Assembly (NCBI GenBank): GCA_963798655.1
Contig: CAWCUH010000004.1
Location: 1,116,001 to 1,180,000 of the forward strand
Length of the DNA: 64,000 nt
Source of the DNA: CAVSMC01 sp963798655
GTDB lineage: Bacteria > Pseudomonadota > Gammaproteobacteria > Burkholderiales > Casimicrobiaceae
Reading direction: 5' to 3'
A program made the position numbers and the translations under genes. Under the pieces are notes generated by a model that was not told the DNA's origin, made no database searches, and saw only the letters and a program-made list of their open reading frames with translations. Shown piece after piece: positions 54,138 through 62,856 of the stretch (position 1 is the stretch's first letter; every line of letters starts with the position of its first letter).

Positions 54138-54596
54138 ATGACGTTTGAAATTGGCGTGCGCAGAGGCGCTCGTGCGGTGGTTGCGGTGTTTTCGGCGCGC
54201 TTCCTCGCGCTGATCGCCGCGGTGATGTTGGCGGCATGCGCGACGCTTTCGGCCGACTCGTCGGACGAAGCGAAGCAGGCGGCGGTCAAGAAGCGGGCCG
54301 AGGCGCGCTGGGCGGCATTGGTCAAAGGCGACGTGTCTTCATCGTACGCGCTGCTGTCGCCGGCCTCGAAGGCGGTGTTGACGGAGGATCAGTATCGGGA
54401 TCGGCTGCGCCGGAGCGGCGTCACCGGAGTCGAGGTGGAATCGGTCCAGTGCGCAGCGGAATCGTGCAAGGTGAAGCTCTGGATCACGTTCGACGCGACG
54501 CCGTTCCCCGGCCACACCATCAAAGGAATACGGACGACGGCAACGGAAACATGGGTGATCGACCGAGGTGAATACTGGTATGTCTGGCCGAATTGA
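54138..54596 (+). CDS. Lipoprotein of unknown function
   Basis: 152 residues. Signal peptide with lipobox (FLALIAAVMLAACATL, Cys near 34). The mature part is an NTF2-like small domain: KKRAEARWAALVKGDVSSSY, LLSPASKAVLTEDQYRDRLR, VQCAAESCKVKLWITFDATP and the end ETWVIDRGEYWYVWPN. I do not recognise a named family. Between gspD and a large secreted protein, with its own promoter, so perhaps an accessory of secretion; this is only by location. Confidence 0.72.
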   Translation: MTFEIGVRRGARAVVAVFSARFLALIAAVMLAACATLSADSSDEAKQAAVKKRAEARWAALVKGDVSSSYALLSPASKAVLTEDQYRDRLRRSGVTGVEVESVQCAAESCKVKLWITFDATPFPGHTIKGIRTTATETWVIDRGEYWYVWPN

Positions 54597-54654
54597 GCAC
54601 CGATAAGCCGTTGCGTTTTTCACACAGGGGGGCTTCGCTACGGAGCCGAATCGT

Positions 54655-54714
54655 TTGGACAAAAGGAGCACGCTGTAATAACATCGACGCGCTGTTGGTT
54701 TGAAGTGATCACTT
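54655..54714 (+). promoter_or_regulatory. Promoter and 12-bp palindrome upstream of the secreted protein
   Basis: TTGGAC (54655-54660) and TAACAT (54679-54684) are 18 bases apart. Downstream, AAGTGATCACTT (54703-54714) is a perfect palindrome, 32 bases before the ATG, in the early transcript or operator position. A regulator binding site is possible. Confidence 0.4.
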
Positions 54715-54746
54715 TAAATTCGCGAACAGAGGAGTCATCACCCACT

Positions 54747-56208
54747 ATGAACACGTTCAACAAGAAATCGCTGTACGCCGCGCTGGCTGGCCTGAGCGCG
54801 CTGGGTGCGACGGGCGTCGCGCAAGCGGTGTCGGTCAACCCGGACGGCCTCGGCCAGGCGCTGGTCTATCCGTACTACACGGTACGCGAGTCGCAGACCG
54901 GCATGGCGTTCAACTCGCTGCTGACGGTCATCAATTCGACCGCATCGGCGAAGGCCGTGAAGGTCCGCTTCCTGGAAGGCAAGAACTCCCGCGAAGTGCT
55001 CGACTTCAACCTCTACCTGTCGAAGAAGGACGTCTGGGTTGCGGCCGTCATCCCGACGGCGACCGGCGCGGCGATCTTCACGCCTGATCTGTCGTGCACG
55101 ACGCCGAAGGTCGGCGCGACGCCTGCGACGGCGACTCCGTTCGTGAACTACGCGTACACGGGCAGCGCGGCGGACAACGCCGATACATCGCTCGACCGCA
55201 CGCGCGAGGGCTACGTCGAGATCATCGAGATGGGCAACATCATCACCGATCCGGATCCCGATTCGGTGTACACCTCGGTGACGCACGTGTCCGGCGTTCC
55301 GGCCTGTACCGGTCTCTCCGACGCCGCGACGTCCGCGGCGACGGTGGCGGGCAACGGCGGCCTGTTCGGCGGCATGCACGTGATCAACGTGCCCTTCGGC
55401 ATGGATCTGTCGTACGACGCGGTCGCGCTCGACAACTTCTCGGCTGTGCCGCTGTGGAACCCGCCGGGCTCGGTGCTGCCGAACCTCGCCAACGTCAATC
55501 CGAAGACGTCGGTCGTCACGACGGGAACGCAGACGTTCATCACCGACTGGTCGGCGATTCCGCCGAACAACCCGGCCGACCCGGTGTCCGCGGTCCTGAT
55601 GCACAACAACGTGTACAACGAGTTCGTCGTCGAAGCGGCGACCGCCTCGGGTACCGACTGGGTGCTGACGATGCCGACGAAGGGCTTCTATGTGCCGGTC
55701 GGTCCGGGCAACGAATCCGGGTCGCCTGTTCATGCGCAACTTCAACGGCAACAGCGGCTCGTGCGACGACATCAGCGTGACGCAGTACGACCGCGAAGAG
55801 CGGACGCTCCAGACGTCGACGTCGTTCTCGCCGCCGCCGCCGACATCGACCGACTCGATCTGCTGGGAAGCGAACATCATTTCGGTCAACGGCAAGAACG
55901 TCCTGGGTTCGAAGAACAACCTGAACCTCGGCACGTCGTTCCCTGCCGGCTGGCTTGCGATGTCGTTCACGCCGAACGCGACGGCTACCGCCAAGCACAT
56001 GCTCGTGGGCGGCGCCTCGACGGTCTGCACGGTCAACGTTTTGACGCCTGCCGGTTCGGCGTGCGCGGCCGGCCCGGTGAACACGACGTTCGTCGGTCTG
56101 CCGATCATCGGCTTCGCGACGGAAACGTTCCACAACGACTTCGTGGGCACGCTGCGGTCGAACTACTCGGGTCAGTTCGTGCACAAGTACACGCGCGACA
56201 TCCACTAA
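54747..56208 (+). CDS. Large exported protein of unknown function, one frame break
   Basis: About 486 residues when repaired. ATG 54747, signal peptide SLYAALAGLSALGATGVAQA cleaved near residue 27. The mature protein starts VSVNPDGLGQALVYPYYTVR and contains KAVKVRFLEGKNSREVLDFN, EIIEMGNIITDPDPDSVYTS and FSAVPLWNPPGSVLPN, then after the break RLFMRNFNGNSGSCDD and WEANIISVNGKNVLGSKN. Removing one G from the GGG at 55729-55731 restores the frame. It resembles an abundant secreted family seen in other proteobacteria whose role I do not know. Ends at a strong terminator. Candidate T2SS client. Confidence 0.8.
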
Positions 56209-56230
56209 CCAGCGCGAAGTGGTACATGAA

Positions 56231-56258
56231 AGGCGGGACGAACGTCCCGCCTTTTTTT
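56231..56258 (+). terminator. Rho-independent terminator after the secreted protein
   Basis: Stem AGGCGGGAC/GTCCCGCCT with loop GAAC and a TTTTTTT run, 23 bases after the stop. Confidence 0.92.
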
Positions 56259-56560
56259 CGCTCGGCGCTTGACGCGGCGCAAGCGCATGACACTATGTCG
56301 GCGACGACGCTGGCGCGACACGTTGTCGCGCACGATAATGGAATGCGCGCGGATGTCGCCTGTTTTCTCCGCATCGCCGTGCAAGTGATTGAGCGACGAT
56401 GCAATCGTGGGTCCGTCTGTCGGTCGCTGAAGCACGTTCGACTGCGGGAGCGATTTTTTATTGAAATCGCGCATGACAATGGCGTAGAATCGCTTAACTT
56501 TTGTTGTGGATAATACGTCCGCGAAACGGCAGCGCGGACAACGAAGGAGAGGCCCCGTTT
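56259..56560. other. Intergenic region with a promoter and a hairpin
   Basis: No gene in about 300 bases. GCGCGACA-CGT-TGTCGCGC (56313-56331) is a perfect 8-bp hairpin. TTGAAA (56461-56466) and TAGAAT (56485-56490), 18 bases apart, look like the promoter for the six-cysteine pair; the tract AACTTTTGTTGTGGATAATA follows. Confidence 0.45.
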
Positions 56561-57031
56561 ATGTTCAGTGTTCCCCGTTTCATCGGGGGCTTGGCGGCTG
56601 CCGGCCTTTCGGCCATCGTCGCGATGCCCACCGCCCAGGCCGCCAGCACCGTCGGCTATCAGGATCCGCTGTGCACCGCGTTCTACACCGACCCCCTGTC
56701 GGCGGCGCCCGCGCAGACGCTGAAGTGCGCCAAGCTGGTCTGTGGCGTCACGACCGACGTGTCGTACCTTCAGCCGGTCAACGGAGCCGTGCACGTGACC
56801 GTGAACTGCACCAATCCGGTGACGCCGACCGTGCTCACGTACAAGTGGGTGGTGAGCCCGCAGAGCCCCGTGGGGTGCGCCGCGACGTTGCCCGGGCCGC
56901 CGGCCGACACGGCACAGACCGTCACAGTCTCGTCGACCATGGCGCAAACGTGCTGGTATGAGGCGATCGCGACCGATGGTGCGAATCCGCCGAACACCGG
57001 CTGGCTTCGCTATGGCGTGAAGTGGCAATGA
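56561..57031 (+). CDS. Small exported six-cysteine protein (family unknown)
   Basis: 156 residues. Signal peptide cleaved near AQA-AS (27). The mature protein is a single domain of about 125 residues with six cysteines at 38, 56, 61, 83, 106 and 131, probably three disulfides. Pattern: VGYQDPLCTAFY, LKCAKLVC, VTVNCTNPVTP, YKWVVSPQSPVGCAA, CWYEAIATDG, WLRYGVKW. All six cysteines and many other residues recur in the next gene, so the two are tandem paralogues. GAAGGAGAG precedes the ATG. No known family recognised; an immunoglobulin-like fold is possible. Candidate T2SS substrate by location. Confidence 0.75.
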   Translation: MFSVPRFIGGLAAAGLSAIVAMPTAQAASTVGYQDPLCTAFYTDPLSAAPAQTLKCAKLVCGVTTDVSYLQPVNGAVHVTVNCTNPVTPTVLTYKWVVSPQSPVGCAATLPGPPADTAQTVTVSSTMAQTCWYEAIATDGANPPNTGWLRYGVKWQ

Positions 57032-57042
57032 GGAGCCCGAAG

Positions 57043-58278
57043 ATGCGCACTGGCAACTGTAAGATCGGCGCCTTCGCGGCCGCTGTTTCCCTGGCCGTCA
57101 CGCTCTGCGGCGCGCTCACGACGAGCATGACCGCAGGCGCGGCATCGATCACGTACACCGATCCCGTCTGCAGCCGGTTCTACGCAGCGCCGAGCACGAA
57201 TGGCGACGTCCTGCTTCGCTGTGTGCAAATGAGCTGCACGATCGCGCCGAACGGCGGCTACATCGTACCGGTCGGCACGCCGGTCACGCTCACGACCGTT
57301 TGCACGACCCCGGCGACCAGCTATTCGTGGTCGGTCGCAGCGCGCAGCCCGCAAGGCTGTCCGGCGCCCACGCCCGCGAACGCTGCGGCGACGGTCGTCA
57401 ATTCGGGCACCGCGATGACGTGCTGGTACGATGTCGTCGCGAGCGACGGCGCCGGCAACCAGGGCACGACGCGCTACGGCATCCTGTGGACGAACGGAAC
57501 GGCGCCGTCCGGCTGCTCGATCAGCACATCGCCGAGCCCGCCGTCGGTACCGTCGGGCGGCGGCAACATCAGCATGGCCGTTTCCTGCACATCAGGCTCT
57601 CCGTTCACGAGCTTCACCTGGCACAAGGACTCGGCGAACTTCGGCGGCAACCAGGCGAACCAGACGGACACTTTGCCGCCGAACACGGCCGTCACGCCGG
57701 TCAATTACATCTACGACGTGCAGGTCTGCAACGCGGCTGGATGCGCGGCCCCGATATCGACGATGTTCACGGTCGCCGGACAAACGGTTGCCACCGGCTT
57801 CTGCGGCCAGTACGCGAGCGCGGGCGTCGAGCAAGTCGATCTGCCGTGGCCGCCGACGCCTGACACCATCTTCACGCAGAATCCGGACGGTTTCATGGGC
57901 GCAGGTGTATTCGTAGGGCGGCTCGTGGTTCCCGCGAACGCCACGTCCATCAACGCCGCGGGCCGCGTTCAGTGGGCCGAGTATATCGATGGCGCCGCGA
58001 ACCGGATCGTGACGCTGTCGAAGCAGCCGTGCGATTTCCGCGGTCTCGGACAGTGGATCGTCGACGCCAGCAGCGCCAACTATCCGATGGCGTGGTCGGC
58101 CGGAAACACCGGAGATCTGTTCTACGACATCGCTGGCACCGGTGCGCACGGCGTCGCTCAACTGCAGGCGGGCCAGATCTACTACGTCAATTTCCGGAAC
58201 CTGGCGCTCGACGGAGTGACGCCGACGTGCGGGACGACGACGTGCAACATGGTGGTTCACCATACGACGCCGCGTTGA
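57043..58278 (+). CDS. Large exported protein with the six-cysteine domain plus two further domains
   Basis: 411 residues; ATG 57043 has GAGGAG seven bases upstream, better than ATG 57028. Signal peptide cleaved near AGA-AS (33). Domain 1 (about 35-150) is the six-cysteine domain, Cys 43, 60, 65, 87, 106 and 127, ending TTRYGILWTNG. Domain 2 (about 155-245) is an Ig-like SPPSVPSGGGNISMAVSCTS ... YDVQVCNAAGCAAPISTMFT. Domain 3 (about 250-411) is unrecognised: VATGFCGQYASAGVEQVDLP, DGFMGAGVFVGRLVVPANAT, TLSKQPCDFRGLGQWIVD. Likely cotranscribed with the preceding gene and closed by a terminator. Function unknown. Confidence 0.75.
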   Translation: MRTGNCKIGAFAAAVSLAVTLCGALTTSMTAGAASITYTDPVCSRFYAAPSTNGDVLLRCVQMSCTIAPNGGYIVPVGTPVTLTTVCTTPATSYSWSVAARSPQGCPAPTPANAAATVVNSGTAMTCWYDVVASDGAGNQGTTRYGILWTNGTAPSGCSISTSPSPPSVPSGGGNISMAVSCTSGSPFTSFTWHKDSANFGGNQANQTDTLPPNTAVTPVNYIYDVQVCNAAGCAAPISTMFTVAGQTVATGFCGQYASAGVEQVDLPWPPTPDTIFTQNPDGFMGAGVFVGRLVVPANATSINAAGRVQWAEYIDGAANRIVTLSKQPCDFRGLGQWIVDASSANYPMAWSAGNTGDLFYDIAGTGAHGVAQLQAGQIYYVNFRNLALDGVTPTCGTTTCNMVVHHTTPR

Positions 58279-58321
58279 TCGCCTACGCAGCCGTGCCGAG
58301 CGCGCGGCTGCCTTCTCCTCC

Positions 58322-58345
58322 AGCCCCGTTTTCGCGGGGCTTTTT
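58322..58345 (+). terminator. Rho-independent terminator after the six-cysteine pair
   Basis: AGCCCCG-TTTTCG-CGGGGCT followed by TTTT, 44 bases after the stop and just before the next gene. Confidence 0.85.
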
Positions 58346-58355
58346 GTTGCGGGCC

Positions 58356-59342
58356 ATGCATAGACAATCGCTCATCAAACGGCGCTCGTTCGCCCTCGCG
58401 GCGGCGTTCTTTTCATCCGTCGCATTTGCGCAGCCGACATCGCCGGCCGCACCCGCGCAGACGGTTTCGCCCGAAACGGTGCTGATCGAAGGTCCGCACG
58501 CGAAAGTGACCAGGCGCGACTTCGACCTCGAAGTGGCGCGACTGCCGCCGGAGATGCGCGACGGCGTCGTCAACAGCCAGCGGCGCATCGCCGAGGTCGT
58601 CGGCCGGCTGCTGGTGATAAAGACGCTCGCGAACGAGGCGCGCACGAACGGCGAGGATCGCGATCCCGACGTCCAGGCGAAGCTCGCGCTCGAGACCGAC
58701 CGGCTGTATTCACAGGTCCGCCAAGCCAGGCTGGACGAGCAGGCGGGGGCGGAATTCGACGCTAAGCGCGCGCAGTGGGAAGCGCGCGCACGCGAGATCT
58801 ACGCTGCCGAGCGCTCACAGTTCGTGTCGCCTGCCGAGGTGTCGGCCGCACACATCCTGTTCTCGACGCAACAGCACAAGAGCGACGAGGCGAAGAAGCT
58901 CGCCGACGAAGCGCACGCGCGCATCGTTGCGGGTGCGGACTTCAACGAGCTCGCGAAAAGCGTGTCCGAAGACCCGACGGCCAAGAAAAACGGCGGCAGC
59001 ATCGGCTACTTCACGCGTGCGACCGTCGATCCCGCGTTCGCGCAAGCGGCCTTTGCATTGAAAGACGTCGGCGACGTGAGCGAGCCGGTGCTGTCGAGCT
59101 TCGGCTGGCATCTGATCAAGCTCGAGGGCCGCAAGCCGGCGACGCAGAAGAGCTTTGACGACGTGCGCGACGCCATCATGTCGCAACTGCGGCAGAAGTT
59201 CATCGCCGACCGACGCGAAGCAATGCTCGCCGCGATCGGCAGCGACCCGGGCGTCAAGCCGAACGTTCAGGCGCTCGAATCGATCTACATTCACCCGGCG
59301 AACGAGCGGGCGGTGCGCGGCTCCGCCCCCGCGGCGCGCTGA
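58356..59342 (+). CDS. Exported parvulin-type peptidyl-prolyl isomerase
   Basis: 328 residues from ATG 58356. Basic N-terminus and signal peptide (FALAAAFFSSVAFAQ, cleavage near 26). An alpha-helical chaperone-like region follows (EVARLPPEMRDGVVNSQRRI ...), then a PpiC/parvulin domain about 163-262: VSAAHILFSTQQHKSDEAKK, FNELAKSVSEDPTAKKNGGS, IGYFTRATVDPAFAQAAFAL and VLSSFGWHLIKLEGRKPAT. Helps fold outer-membrane or secreted proteins in the periplasm, resembling SurA/PrsA-like enzymes. Could assist the nearby T2SS cargo. Confidence 0.9.
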   Translation: MHRQSLIKRRSFALAAAFFSSVAFAQPTSPAAPAQTVSPETVLIEGPHAKVTRRDFDLEVARLPPEMRDGVVNSQRRIAEVVGRLLVIKTLANEARTNGEDRDPDVQAKLALETDRLYSQVRQARLDEQAGAEFDAKRAQWEARAREIYAAERSQFVSPAEVSAAHILFSTQQHKSDEAKKLADEAHARIVAGADFNELAKSVSEDPTAKKNGGSIGYFTRATVDPAFAQAAFALKDVGDVSEPVLSSFGWHLIKLEGRKPATQKSFDDVRDAIMSQLRQKFIADRREAMLAAIGSDPGVKPNVQALESIYIHPANERAVRGSAPAAR

Positions 59343-59399
59343 CGCACGCTGTTGCGACGCGCCGGCGGCCTCGCTGCTCCGCCTGCTATCCTGTCGCGC

Positions 59400-60224
59400 A
59401 TGGCCACGGCTCCGGCGACGATCGAAGCGCCCGCGACCGCCATCGTTCGCGCCGGGCGCGCGCGCAACCGCGCGCTGCTCGCGAATTTCTTCCGACGAGA
59501 GCTCACGACGCGCTATCTCGGCAGCGTCACCGGTCTCGCATGGGCGCTGCTGCATCCGCTCGCGCTGCTCGGCGTCTATCACTTCGTGTTCACGACGGTG
59601 TTCCGCACCGGCAACTTCGGCGACGCGAGCTTCCTGTCGTTCGTCGCGGTCGCGCTGTGGCCTTGGCTCGCGGCGCAGGAGGCGATGCAGAGAGCGACCG
59701 TCTCGCTCGGAAGCTACGCGGGACTGATCCGCAAGGTCGCGTTTCCGCACGAGCTCGTCGTCTATGCGTGCGTCGCGGCAACTTTCGCGCTCAACCTCTG
59801 CGGCTACCTCGCCGTGCTCGTCGTGCTCTCGCTATCCGGTGAGCCGGTGCATTTCGCCGGCCTTCTCGTCGCCGTGCCGCTGTGGCTGCTGCTCGGCATC
59901 GGCGTTGCCGGCATTGCGCTTGCGCTCGCCGCGCTGCAGGTGTTCGTGCGCGACGTCGAGCACGTGCTGATTCCGCTGCTGATGATCCTGATGTACGTCA
60001 CGCCGATCCTGTATCCGCTATCGCTCGTGCCGCCGAACCTGCGACCGTGGGTCGCCGCGAATCCGTTCAGCTACATCGTAGGCCGGCTGCGTGATGCGCT
60101 GCTCGACGGGCGCGTCGTGTTCGCATGGAACGACGCGATCGCGCTCGTTGCGGCGCTCGCCGTCTTCTTCGGCGGACGATGGGTGTTCCGCAGGCTCTCG
60201 CCGCACTTCGAGGATTTCATCTAG
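59400..60224 (+). CDS. wzm: ABC-2 type polysaccharide export permease
   Basis: 274 residues from ATG 59400. Six transmembrane helices; RNRALLANFFRRELTTRYLG precedes the first, GLAWALLHPLALLGVYHFVF is the first, and LIPLLMILMYVTPILYPLSL is late. Matches Wzm/KpsM-type permeases that move undecaprenyl-linked or lipid-linked polysaccharide across the inner membrane. Its TAG overlaps the start GTG of the ATPase gene by one base. Confidence 0.9.
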   Translation: MATAPATIEAPATAIVRAGRARNRALLANFFRRELTTRYLGSVTGLAWALLHPLALLGVYHFVFTTVFRTGNFGDASFLSFVAVALWPWLAAQEAMQRATVSLGSYAGLIRKVAFPHELVVYACVAATFALNLCGYLAVLVVLSLSGEPVHFAGLLVAVPLWLLLGIGVAGIALALAALQVFVRDVEHVLIPLLMILMYVTPILYPLSLVPPNLRPWVAANPFSYIVGRLRDALLDGRVVFAWNDAIALVAALAVFFGGRWVFRRLSPHFEDFI

Positions 60225-61408
60225 TGAGCGCACTCGTCGAGCTCGCCGGCGTCTGCAAGGACTACGCGAAGATCGAATCGCGCGGCGGCCGGCTGCGCCT
60301 CGTCTACGATCTGCTGCGCGGCCATGCAGCTCCGCGAGTGTTCAGCGCGCTCGCCGACGTGTCGCTGCGCATGCGCCGCGGCGAATCGCTCGGCATCATC
60401 GGCGAGAACGGCGCCGGCAAGTCGACGCTGCTGAAGATCATCGCAGGCGTGATCAAGCCGACGCGCGGAACGGTCGACGTCCGCGGTCGCGTCGGTGCGC
60501 TGCTCGAGCTCGGCTCCGGATTCCATCCCGAGTATTCCGGACTCGCGAACATCGACCTCGCGGCGGCGCTGCTCGGCCTCACGCCGTCGGAGATCGCGGC
60601 GAAGCGCGACGAGATCATCGCCTTCGCCGACATCGGCGAGCACATCCGCGACCCGATCAAGCACTATTCGTCCGGCATGGTCGTGCGCCTGGGCTTTGCC
60701 GTCGCGACCGCGCTGCGCCCCGAGATCCTGATCACCGACGAAGTCCTCGCCGTCGGCGACGAATCGTTCCAGAAGAAATGCGTCGCCTGGATCGAGCGCT
60801 ACCTCGCCGACGGCGGCACGTTGCTGCTGTGCTCGCACAGCATGTATCACGTGCAGAAGCTCTGCCGGCACGCGCTGTGGCTGCGCGAAGGCCGTGTCGA
60901 GCGTTATGGCGGCGTCGGCGACGTGACGCAGGCGTATCTCGCGTATCACGAGGAGCTTGCGGCGCAAACCAAGAAGCCGCGCGATGCGGCGGTCGCCGCC
61001 GCCGAGGGTCATTACAGCGTGCGCTCGCTTCGGCTGTCGCCGTCATCCACCGTCGCGATCGGCGACGACGTCGTCGTGTCGGGCGACGTGCATTCGCCCG
61101 ACGCGCGCGTGCCGACGGTGATGATCGGCATCCTGCGTGCCGATGGAACGCCGGTGTACGGCGTGGGCACCGACATGGACGGCACCGCGCCGTCGCGCGT
61201 TGCGCCCGACCGCTTCACCTTTCGGCTGTCGTTTCCGAAGTTGTCGCTGCTGCCCGGCAAGTACCACGTTCGCGCGCACGCGCTGGACCCGGAGGGCGTG
61301 CGCATGTTCGATATGGTCGAGACCGAGTTGACCGTTACCGGCGACGCGCGCGAGCTCGGGCTCGTGCGACTCGCGCACGCGTGGGGCGACGATGCCGGTG
61401 TCCGTTGA
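60224..61408 (+). CDS. wzt: Polysaccharide ABC exporter ATPase with C-terminal sugar-recognition domain
   Basis: 394 residues from GTG 60224. Walker A GENGAGKST at 60-68, signature YSSGMVVRLGFAVA, Walker B ILITDEVLAVGD and H-loop LLLCSHSMYHVQKL. After about 255 a beta-sandwich domain (YSVRSLRLSPSSTVAIGDDV, GILRADGTPVYGVGTDMDG, LSFPKLSLLPGKYHVRAHAL) like the Wzt C-terminal module that recognises the modified end of an O-polysaccharide. So export is probably coupled to a specific end group. Partner of the permease upstream. Confidence 0.92.
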   Translation: MSALVELAGVCKDYAKIESRGGRLRLVYDLLRGHAAPRVFSALADVSLRMRRGESLGIIGENGAGKSTLLKIIAGVIKPTRGTVDVRGRVGALLELGSGFHPEYSGLANIDLAAALLGLTPSEIAAKRDEIIAFADIGEHIRDPIKHYSSGMVVRLGFAVATALRPEILITDEVLAVGDESFQKKCVAWIERYLADGGTLLLCSHSMYHVQKLCRHALWLREGRVERYGGVGDVTQAYLAYHEELAAQTKKPRDAAVAAAEGHYSVRSLRLSPSSTVAIGDDVVVSGDVHSPDARVPTVMIGILRADGTPVYGVGTDMDGTAPSRVAPDRFTFRLSFPKLSLLPGKYHVRAHALDPEGVRMFDMVETELTVTGDARELGLVRLAHAWGDDAGVR

Positions 61409-61961
61409 GCTCCCCGCGCCGACGAACGTCGATGAAGCCGGAGCGCGCGGGATCGCAGCGCAATGGGCCGTGGTCAGCCGTGAGCTCGCGATCGAGGAAG
61501 TCGAAAACGGCGCGCTGATCGGTGGTCCGCTGTTCCAGCGCACGTTCGGCGCGCCGCCGCCGGCGGTGCCGCGTCATTTCGCGGCGCTCTACCGAGCGAG
61601 CGGGAAAGAGCTGCGCGTCGGCGCGTACATCCACTACATGGCGTTTCGCGATGCCGCTTGGTTATGCGGCGGGCTTTGCGTCGACGGCGACTTCTACCGG
61701 ATGGCGAACGACGATCTGCGCGAATGCGTCAAGGGGATGGGTGGCCTCGGCGAGATCGTTCTGCGCGACACATTCGCCCGGCTCACCGATCGCAGCGCGA
61801 TCTTCGGCTACTGCGGGGATGCCCGCCAGTGGCAGCACGACTTGAACATCGGCTTCACGCCGGCGGGACCGCCGCGGATGCTCGTGCGGTGGATGAAGCC
61901 GTTGTCCGAGGCGGCGCGCGCGGCGTTGATCGACGATGTCCGCTCGATCGGGCCGTTCTAG
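61392..61961 (+). CDS. Protein of unknown function in the polysaccharide export locus
   Basis: 189 residues, overlapping the ATPase gene by 17 bases. No signal peptide. Composition is ordinary. Notable segments: LFQRTFGAPPPAVPRHFAAL, YRASGKELRVGAYIHYMAFR, CGGLCVDGDFYRMANDDLRE, VLRDTFARLTDRSAIFGYCG, DARQWQHDLNIGFTPAGPPR. I cannot name a family; an acyl- or acetyltransferase-like role is conceivable from the length and from RMLVRWMKPL, but unproven. Coupling to wzt suggests work on the exported glycan. Confidence 0.75.
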   Translation: MPVSVELPAPTNVDEAGARGIAAQWAVVSRELAIEEVENGALIGGPLFQRTFGAPPPAVPRHFAALYRASGKELRVGAYIHYMAFRDAAWLCGGLCVDGDFYRMANDDLRECVKGMGGLGEIVLRDTFARLTDRSAIFGYCGDARQWQHDLNIGFTPAGPPRMLVRWMKPLSEAARAALIDDVRSIGPF

Positions 61962-61981
61962 CCGGCATGCGACCGCCAGCG

Positions 61982-62002
61982 ATGTCATTCCGAGCACATG
62001 AC
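61982..62002. repeat. Short remnant of the TGTCATTCCGAG repeat
   Basis: TGTCATTCCGAGC followed by ATGACA lies in the 47-base convergent gap. The start matches the left arm of the repeat at 29633-29712, so it is probably a shortened copy. Confidence 0.4.
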
Positions 62003-62008
62003 ACAGCG

Positions 62009-62806
62009 CTACGCGTCGAGCAGCGCACGGAGCTCGTCGCGCGCGCTCCAGTCGACGCCGCAGACGAGCCGCGGCAAGCACCAGCGATCGCTGCCGGCAT
62101 GAACGGGCTCCGTGCCGACGCCGAATGCGGCGAGCACGCCGTGCGACTCGGCGCGGTTCGGAAGATAGTCGTGAACCAGGTAGTCGCTCGGCTCGCCATA
62201 GGGAAACGCGAACAGCGCCGTGCCGGGATTCGGCGCGATGAACTCGATCAGCCGTCGCGACTTGACGATCTGCGCGTCGGCGTCGGCTTCGCAGTCGATG
62301 CAGCGGAACGTGCCCCTGCAGTCGTCGCGCTGCAGCACGTTGTCGAGCGTCGCGCTCAGATGGTCCCAGCTGTGATTGCCGATGTGGAAGTAGCCGGAGT
62401 CGAGCGCCGGCTGCCACCAGCGATCGCTCATCCACGGATAGCCGAGCATGTCGCGCTCCTGGATCGTCGCGCGAGCGAGCGGGCTCGCGATGACGAAGCT
62501 CGTCGCGTGCACGCCGGCCGCGGGATGGCGAGCGGCGAAGTCGCGCATGATCCGGTAGAACGACGGCTGGTAGCCGCGGTGCGGATGATCCAGATCGACG
62601 AAGTCGGCGTCGATGCCGTCGTCGAATGTGAGGCACGCGACGCGCTCCGGCAACGCGTGGAGCTTTCGCTCGACGAGTGCACGCGACAGCGCGATCAGCG
62701 GCACGAAGCGATAGCCGGCGGCGACGGCGCTCTCGAGGTCGTCCGGCAGCTGCCGGAAGTCGAGATCGTTGCCGGAGTGGTACGTCAGGATGCGCGCGCG
62801 ATGCAT
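62009..62806 (-). CDS. Polysaccharide deacetylase-family protein
   Basis: 265 residues from ATG 62806 (ATG 62854 would add 16). NodB-like carbohydrate esterase: MHRARILTYHSGND at the N-terminus, metal-binding Asp pair VACLTFDDGIDADFVDLDHP, metal His in FHIGNHSWDHLSATLDNVLQ, then IVKSRRLIEFIAPNPGTALF and FAFPYGEPSDYLVHDYLP. It would remove acetyl groups from an N-acetylated sugar of a surface glycan. No signal peptide seen, so cytoplasmic or anchored by others. Divergent from the next gene. Confidence 0.85.
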   Translation of the reverse strand: MHRARILTYHSGNDLDFRQLPDDLESAVAAGYRFVPLIALSRALVERKLHALPERVACLTFDDGIDADFVDLDHPHRGYQPSFYRIMRDFAARHPAAGVHATSFVIASPLARATIQERDMLGYPWMSDRWWQPALDSGYFHIGNHSWDHLSATLDNVLQRDDCRGTFRCIDCEADADAQIVKSRRLIEFIAPNPGTALFAFPYGEPSDYLVHDYLPNRAESHGVLAAFGVGTEPVHAGSDRWCLPRLVCGVDWSARDELRALLDA

Positions 62807-62856
62807 GAGTACGGACGCGAGGCTGACCGCATTGTAAGCGATGGACACCGGCATCG

